From Paenibacillus tyrphae (GTDB lineage Bacteria; Bacillota; Bacilli; Paenibacillales; NBRC-103111): 64,000 bases of DNA. The stretch spans positions 1 to 64,000 of the forward strand of contig NZ_JNVM01000009.1 in assembly GCF_000722545.1 (NCBI RefSeq), written 5' to 3'. Below are positions 59,518 to 64,000 of this stretch, piece after piece (within the stretch, counting starts at the first letter, position 1; each line of letters opens with the position of its first letter). Below the pieces are notes generated by a model. The model had not been told where the DNA came from. It saw only the letters and a program-made list of their open reading frames with translations, and made no database searches. The position numbers were made by a program, and so were the translations under genes.

Positions 59518-60777
59518 GTGCCTGTAAGTCCGAACGAGACATCCGCTCCGCTACAGAATGAAGAAGATATCAACTCCGCCGGATCGTCCCGGCCCCGGAA
59601 CGGATTTTTGCGGCTGCTGGACATCGGCGTCGCTTCGGCAAAGCTGGGGCTGACCTCCTTCGGGGGACCGGTGGCGCATCTCGGTTATTTCCGGGACGAG
59701 TATGTCGTCAAGCGCAAGTGGCTGGACGAGCGGGGCTACGCCGATCTGGTCGCTTTGTGCCAGTTTTTGCCTGGACCGGCCAGCAGTCAGGTCGGTATTG
59801 GACTCGGCATCATCCGCTCCGGCTTGCTTGGAGGGGTGGTCGCTTGGCTCGGCTTCACGCTCCCGTCCGCTCTCGCCATGGCTCTGTTTGCGCTCGCGCT
59901 GCATGGGACGCCCGTCGCCCAGGCCGGATGGCTCCACGGGCTGAAGCTTGTCGCCGTCGCGATCGTCGCGCAGGCGGTGCTTGGCATGGGCCGCAGTCTG
60001 GCGTCCGACCGGCCCCGCGCCACGCTGGCCGTCGCAGCGGCCGCGTTCGCCCTGCTGGCCCCTAGCGCCGTCACGCAAGTGGCCTTGATCGCCGCCGCTG
60101 GCCTGTTCGGGGCATGGCGGTTCCGCCGGACGGCCGAGGCGCAGCCCGAGCCCGTTCGCGTGCCTGTCGGCCGGACCGCGGGCGTGATCAGCCTCGCGCT
60201 GTTCGCCGCGCTGCTTGTCGCGCTGCCGCTGCTTCGTCAGACGGCGCCCGGCATGGGACTTACGCTGGCCGACAGCTTTTACCGCGCGGGCGCGCTCGTC
60301 TTCGGCGGCGGGCACGTCGTGCTGCCCATGCTGGAGCGGGAGATCGTCCCTGCGGGCTGGGTGAGCCCGGAGACGTTCCTGGCCGGATACGGCGCGGCGC
60401 AGGCGGTTCCGGGACCGCTCTTCACGTTCGCCGCTTATCTCGGCGCCGCGGCCGCAGGGGGTGCCGGAGCCGCGCTGGCGACAGCCGCCGTCTTTCTCCC
60501 GGGCTTCCTGCTCGTCGTCGGCGCGCTGCCGTTCTGGAACGCCTTGCGCACGCATGCACGCATGCAAGGGGCGCTGACGGGCATTAACGCCGCCGTCGTC
60601 GGGCTGCTTCTTGCGGCCTTGTACGACCCGATCTGGACGTCCGCCGTGCGGACTCCTGCCGACTTCGCGGCTGCTGCCGTTCTGTTCGGCTTGCTTGTCT
60701 TCTGGAAGCTGCCGCCTTGGGCGGTCGTCCTCACAGGCGCCTTCTTAGGATGGGCGCTATCCTTGGGATTGGTCTAA
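59518..60777 (+). CDS. chrA: ChrA-family chromate transporter
   Basis: A 419-residue two-domain CHR transporter. Each half has its motif: KLGLTSFGGPVAHLGYFRDEYVVKRKWLDERGYADLVALCQFLPGPASSQVGIGLG (about 45-100) and FYRAGALVFGGGHVVLPMLEREIVP...GYGAAQAVPGPLFTFAAYLG (about 255-310). About ten membrane helices. It is thought to expel chromate by proton exchange; sulfate analogues are possible. Start GTG 59518 behind AAAGGAGTG; a longer frame to 59488 includes the ribosome site and is rejected. GC-rich compared with neighbours. Confidence 0.92.
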   Translation: MPVSPNETSAPLQNEEDINSAGSSRPRNGFLRLLDIGVASAKLGLTSFGGPVAHLGYFRDEYVVKRKWLDERGYADLVALCQFLPGPASSQVGIGLGIIRSGLLGGVVAWLGFTLPSALAMALFALALHGTPVAQAGWLHGLKLVAVAIVAQAVLGMGRSLASDRPRATLAVAAAAFALLAPSAVTQVALIAAAGLFGAWRFRRTAEAQPEPVRVPVGRTAGVISLALFAALLVALPLLRQTAPGMGLTLADSFYRAGALVFGGGHVVLPMLEREIVPAGWVSPETFLAGYGAAQAVPGPLFTFAAYLGAAAAGGAGAALATAAVFLPGFLLVVGALPFWNALRTHARMQGALTGINAAVVGLLLAALYDPIWTSAVRTPADFAAAAVLFGLLVFWKLPPWAVVLTGAFLGWALSLGLV

Positions 60778-60823
60778 ACCTGCACATCAGACACCATAGC
60801 TCGCGACCTGCCCGGGGTCCGGG

Positions 60824-61012
60824 CTATTTTCTTCTGCGGAACAGGCGGGCGACTCCTTTGCCAAGCTCCGTAAGCAGGACCATGACCGACAGCGCGCCGA
60901 GCGCATACGGGACGACAAGCGGAATGGCGCGCAGATCGGTAATATGAACCCAACGCAAAAAAAGCGGATATAACAGCATCAGCACAACCAAGATTGCAAT
61001 TTTCACGGGCAT
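60824..61012 (-). CDS. Small two-helix membrane protein
   Basis: A 62-residue protein with two hydrophobic helices (about 3-20 and 30-50: IAILVVLMLLYPLFL, PLVVPYALGALSVMVLLTELG) and a basic end, RLFRRRK. ATG 61012 has GGAGG just upstream, supporting translation. Convergent with chrA. No family recognised. Confidence 0.65.
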   Translation of the reverse strand: MPVKIAILVVLMLLYPLFLRWVHITDLRAIPLVVPYALGALSVMVLLTELGKGVARLFRRRK

Positions 61013-61182
61013 TCGCCTCCGGGGCTTACCTAGATTTCGACAATGAAATAAATTTCGCTGCCGAAACGTCAAAACCTGCTGTACGGAGCAGGTGGGAAAT
61101 AACCCCAATGGCCGTCGTTCCGACCCGGGCAAGAAAGCTTCATTTAGGAATTTGTTAAATTTAGCAGTTGTTCAATTATGGA

Positions 61183-61211
61183 TTGACGGATGTCCACCCT
61201 CATACTATGAT
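61183..61211 (+). promoter_or_regulatory. Promoter of the TrpXYZ-type importer operon
   Basis: TTGACG (61183-61188), 17-base spacer, TATGAT (61206-61211), about 50 bases before the start. No T-box leader, expected for tryptophan control, was found between 61013 and 61263. Confidence 0.7.
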
Positions 61212-61263
61212 AACATTATCGCTTTAAAGCATGTACACGTTAAATCCAGGAGGTCCGAAATCA

Positions 61264-62316
61264 TTGAAAACATCCGCTAAACTGCTATCCCTGCTGATCG
61301 CCGTACCGCTCATGATCGCAGGGTGCGGGACCAAAGCACCGGCACCCGCCAATTCGTCCGGAGGTGGAGACGCTTCCAAGCCTCAGGACAAGAAAGTTGT
61401 CAAAATCGGCATTTCCCAAATTGTCGAACATCCGTCGCTTAACGCGACGCGCGAAGGCTTCCTGGCCGCGCTTAAGGACAACGGATTCATCGACAAAGAA
61501 ACGATGCAGGTCGACTACCAGAACGCACAAGGCGACGCGACAACCAACCTGACGATCGGACAAAAATTCGCCGCAGACAAAAAAGATCTGGTATTCGCCA
61601 TCGCCACGCCGTCGGCCCAAGCCGTTGTGCAGAACGTGAAAGACGCGCCGGTGCTGTTCGGGGGCGTAAGCGATCCGGTGTCCGCGAAGCTCGTTAAAAG
61701 CCTGGACAAGCCGGGCGGCAACGTGACCGGCGCCGCGGATACGCATCCGGACGCCATTCCGAAGCTGATCGACTTCATCTCTTCCGATTTCCCGAAGGTC
61801 AAGAAGATCGGAATCGTGGCGAACGAAGGCGAAGCGAATGTCGCGTTCATGGTGAAGACGGCGGAAGCGGCGTTTGCGAAGTATAACATTCAGGTCGTCA
61901 AAGCGTCGGTTGCGAACAGCTCCGAGGTGAAGCAGGCTGCCGAATCGCTTGTAGGACGCGTCGATGCGATCTACATCACGCTGGACAACACGGTCGTAAG
62001 CGCCGTCGAATCGATTATCAAGCTGGCGAACGAGAAGAAAATTCCGTTCTTCTCCAGCGACCGGGATTCGGTAGAAAAAGGAGCTCTCGCTACCTACGGT
62101 TTCAAATACTACGATCACGGTTACCAAGCAGGCAAAATGGCCGTCGAGATTCTCAAGAACGGCGCCAAGCCGGGCGACATGAAAATCAGTTACCCGGACA
62201 AGCTTGATCTGATCATTAACCTCGATGCCGCCAAGCAGGAAGGCGTCGAAGTGACCGATTCCATGAAAAATAAAGTACAGGATAAGAAAAACCTGCTCAG
62301 CGGTTCGGCAAAATAA
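61264..62316 (+). CDS. TrpX-type ABC solute-binding lipoprotein
   Basis: A 350-residue binding protein of the ABC_sub_bind (PF04392-like) family. Lipobox LMIAGCGT with Cys at about 20; Ser/Gly linker; mature part KIGISQIVEHPSLNATREGFLAALKDNGF, QKFAADKKDLVFAIATPSAQAV, FGGVSDPVSAKLV, VTGAADTHPDAIPKLIDFI. Streptococcal TrpX relatives bind tryptophan; other members bind tyrosine or sugars, so the ligand is open. Start TTG 61264 with AGGAGG upstream. First gene of a three-gene importer operon. Confidence 0.88.
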   Translation: MKTSAKLLSLLIAVPLMIAGCGTKAPAPANSSGGGDASKPQDKKVVKIGISQIVEHPSLNATREGFLAALKDNGFIDKETMQVDYQNAQGDATTNLTIGQKFAADKKDLVFAIATPSAQAVVQNVKDAPVLFGGVSDPVSAKLVKSLDKPGGNVTGAADTHPDAIPKLIDFISSDFPKVKKIGIVANEGEANVAFMVKTAEAAFAKYNIQVVKASVANSSEVKQAAESLVGRVDAIYITLDNTVVSAVESIIKLANEKKIPFFSSDRDSVEKGALATYGFKYYDHGYQAGKMAVEILKNGAKPGDMKISYPDKLDLIINLDAAKQEGVEVTDSMKNKVQDKKNLLSGSAK

Positions 62317-62394
62317 CTTCGTAAGACCCAGGCAGAGTGACCTTCCGAACGGACCCAAGGTCACTTTTGCATTTCTTTGCAGGAGGATGGACAT

Positions 62395-63309
62395 ATGCAA
62401 GACGCGTTGACAGGTTCCTTGGAACTCGGCATGCTGTATGCCATTATGGCGCTCGGCGTGTATCTTACGTTTCGAATTTTGGATTTTCCCGATTTGACGG
62501 TGGATGGCAGCTTCACGACCGGCGGCGCGATTGCCGCGGTCTTGATCTCTTCCGGCGTATCCCCGGCGCTCGCCACGCTGGCGGCCTTCGGAGGCGGTCT
62601 CGTCGCCGGAGCGTGTACCGGATTGCTGCACACGAAAGGCAAAGTGAATGCGCTGCTGTCCGGGATTTTGATGATGATTGCGTTGTATTCGATCAATCTG
62701 CGGATTATGGGAAAAGCAAACATTCCGCTGCTTGGAGAAGATACGCTGCTGACGGACGTTCCGCTGCTGCTGGTCATGCCGATCGTCGTGCTGGTTGTCA
62801 AATTCGCATTGGACTGGTTCCTGCATACGGACCTGGGCCTTGCGCTCAGGGCAACCGGAGATAACCCTCGGATGATCCGCAGCTTCGGCGTGAACACCGA
62901 CAATACGATCATCGTCGGCGTCAGTTTGTCCAACGGGCTTGTGGCGCTCTCCGGCGCCTTGATCGCGCAGTATTCGGCCTTCGCCGAAATTACGATGGGG
63001 GTCGGGATGATTGTCATCGGGCTTGCTTCGGTCATTATCGGGGAAGCGCTGTTCGGCGCGAAGACAGTATTTCGTGCGACGTTGGCCGTCTTGCTGGGCG
63101 CTATCATTTACCGTCTGATCGTGGCGCTGGCGCTTCGCGTCGGACTGGAGCCGACGGACATGAAGCTGATGACCGCGCTCATCGTTATCGTTGCCTTGAC
63201 GTTCCCAATGATCCGGGGCAAGCTGCGTCAAAAGTCGGTCATCCGTCAACGGGCGGCCGATCTCGAAAATACCCGCGCACGGAACGTTTCGGCGGGAGGT
63301 GGTCGATAA
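62395..63309 (+). CDS. TrpY-type ABC importer permease
   Basis: A 304-residue permease of the branched-chain amino acid/BPD_transp_2 family with about eight to nine helices. MLYAIMALGVYLTFRILDFPDLTVDGSFTTGGAIAAVLI at the N-terminus and LGLALRATGDNPRMIRSFGVNTDNTIIVGVSLSNGLVALSGALIAQY in the middle are the family signature. ATG 62395 follows AGGAGG. The stop overlaps the ATPase start by one base (TAATG). Confidence 0.92.
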   Translation: MQDALTGSLELGMLYAIMALGVYLTFRILDFPDLTVDGSFTTGGAIAAVLISSGVSPALATLAAFGGGLVAGACTGLLHTKGKVNALLSGILMMIALYSINLRIMGKANIPLLGEDTLLTDVPLLLVMPIVVLVVKFALDWFLHTDLGLALRATGDNPRMIRSFGVNTDNTIIVGVSLSNGLVALSGALIAQYSAFAEITMGVGMIVIGLASVIIGEALFGAKTVFRATLAVLLGAIIYRLIVALALRVGLEPTDMKLMTALIVIVALTFPMIRGKLRQKSVIRQRAADLENTRARNVSAGGGR

Positions 63310-64000
63310 TGTTACGCGTCGAACATGTTTCCAAGCTGTTTAACCCAGGGACGCCGGACGAAAAGCTAGCCTTGTCGCATATTAACCTCCAATTGAAGGA
63401 GGGTGATTTTGTCACAGTGATCGGCAGCAACGGCGCCGGCAAGTCCACGCTCATGAATATTATCTCGGGCGTGATGACGCCGGATCTCGGCAAGGTCGTC
63501 ATTGGCGGAAACGAAGTCGAATCAATGCCTGAGTACCGCCGCAGCGCATGGATCGGCCGGGTGTTCCAAGATCCGATGGCCGGCACCGCGCCGACGATGA
63601 CGATCGAAGAAAACCTGGCTATGGCGTACAAGCGCAGCGAGCGCAGAGGGCTCGCCATCGGCGTTACGGGGCGCAAGCGGACGATGTTCCGCGAGCAGCT
63701 CAGCCGGCTCGGCATCGGGCTGGAGAACCGGCTTAACGCCAGGGTCGGCCTGCTTTCGGGCGGGGAGCGGCAGGCGCTCAGCCTGCTGATGGCGACCTTC
63801 ACCGAGCCGCGCATTTTGCTGCTCGACGAGCATACCGCTGCGCTCGATCCTTCGCGGGCGGAGCTGATCACGTCGCTGACCGAGCAGATTGTCGCCGAGC
63901 TTAAGCTGACGACGCTCATGGTGACGCACAATATGGATCAAGCGATCCGGCTTGGCAACCGGCTCATCATGATGGATAAAGGACGCATTATTCTAGATGT
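63309..64000 (+). CDS. TrpZ-type ABC importer ATPase (partial, runs off the window)
   Basis: At least 230 residues of an ABC ATPase. Walker A GSNGAGKST, Q loop VFQDPMAGTAPTMTIEENLAMAY, signature LSGGERQALSLL, Walker B ILLLDEHTAALD, H loop VTHNMDQA. The DEHTAALDP phrase is typical for this group of ATPases. It overlaps the permease stop codon by one base and completes the importer; the C-terminus lies beyond 64000. Confidence 0.93.
   Translation, partial: MLRVEHVSKLFNPGTPDEKLALSHINLQLKEGDFVTVIGSNGAGKSTLMNIISGVMTPDLGKVVIGGNEVESMPEYRRSAWIGRVFQDPMAGTAPTMTIEENLAMAYKRSERRGLAIGVTGRKRTMFREQLSRLGIGLENRLNARVGLLSGGERQALSLLMATFTEPRILLLDEHTAALDPSRAELITSLTEQIVAELKLTTLMVTHNMDQAIRLGNRLIMMDKGRIILD

Noticed and set aside
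61013..61263. Possible T-box leader before the TrpX-type gene
   Set aside because: No T-box core sequence, specifier stem or terminator was found; the leader from the promoter is only about 50 bases.
61285..63249. A 654-codon frame antisense to the binding-protein and permease genes
   Set aside because: It mirrors two well-supported genes with high third-position GC; composition (Arg/His/Asp-rich) is typical of an antisense shadow. The same holds for 32878-34233, 29193-30431 and 59551-60567.

Overview
The window reads as chromosomal DNA of a spore-forming, Gram-positive bacterium of the Paenibacillus type. The evidence is moderately high GC, strong GGAGG-type ribosome binding sites with many TTG and GTG starts, a cwlJ-type spore cortex hydrolase, SLH-domain and LtaS-like surface proteins, tagO, carbohydrate ABC transporters with paired regulators, and short intergenic repeat arrays. 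I see no rRNA, tRNA, CRISPR array, transposase or phage genes. Apart from a few repeats and one pseudogene it looks like core plus lightly accessory chromosome.

Layout. 1-5.1 kb: a Tet(K)/Tet(L)-type efflux gene and a TetM/TetO-type ribosomal protection gene stand head to head, each behind leader structures, followed by cwlJ and a small membrane protein. 5.2-9.5 kb: a secreted DUF4350-like protein, a TerC-family exporter, and a compact minus-strand operon encoding an ArsR-type regulator, a 108-residue protein ending in ALAA, and a second-type ClpP. 9.7-13.8 kb: an AraC regulator and two glycosidases. 13.8-14.1 kb: a 255-bp near-palindromic element whose relative lies at the window's left edge. 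14.1-15.8 kb: a CatR/YodB-like HxlR regulator divergent from a ring-cleaving dioxygenase and a DoxX protein. 16-19.1 kb: an MHYT-PAS-GGDEF-EAL protein, then a c-di-GMP-I riboswitch in front of a CheY-like gene.

19.2-25.3 kb: UPF0173 hydrolase, GNAT acetyltransferase, a VanZ-RDD fusion and a heterodimeric ABC exporter. 25.3-31.7 kb: repeat arrays, an LtaS-like enzyme with 37-residue tandem repeats, a nitroreductase pseudogene, an FHA/winged-helix regulator next to a MurA paralogue with Asp in place of the fosfomycin-target Cys, and an O-methyltransferase. 32-37.2 kb: pyruvate phosphate dikinase, Ndk, an M29 aminopeptidase and a YmaF-like protein. 37.3-43.2 kb: a sugar ABC locus controlled by a GntR/solute-binding fusion regulator, with matching palindromes at both promoters and a cre site.

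43.3-51.2 kb: a Tat-exported beta-helix protein, tagO, a DUF2167 protein, a small DUF4023-like protein, an SLH/GH18-like protein, a methyltransferase, a VOC protein and an ECF sigma factor. 51.4-59.3 kb: pckA, whose promoter carries the same AATAGTRTRYAWTAWWT motif as ppdK 19 kb away (a shared gluconeogenic switch), then a MacAB-like export operon with a large secreted partner. 59.5-64 kb: a ChrA-type transporter, a 62-residue membrane protein, and a three-gene ABC importer of the TrpXYZ type that runs off the right edge.

The most novel candidates are the regulator/ALAA-protein/ClpP operon, the c-di-GMP enzyme-riboswitch-CheY unit, the giant covarying palindromes at terminators, and the shared ppdK/pckA operators. 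Long antisense reading frames over GC-rich genes were left out as shadows. All homology statements come from recognising motifs by eye; no search was run.
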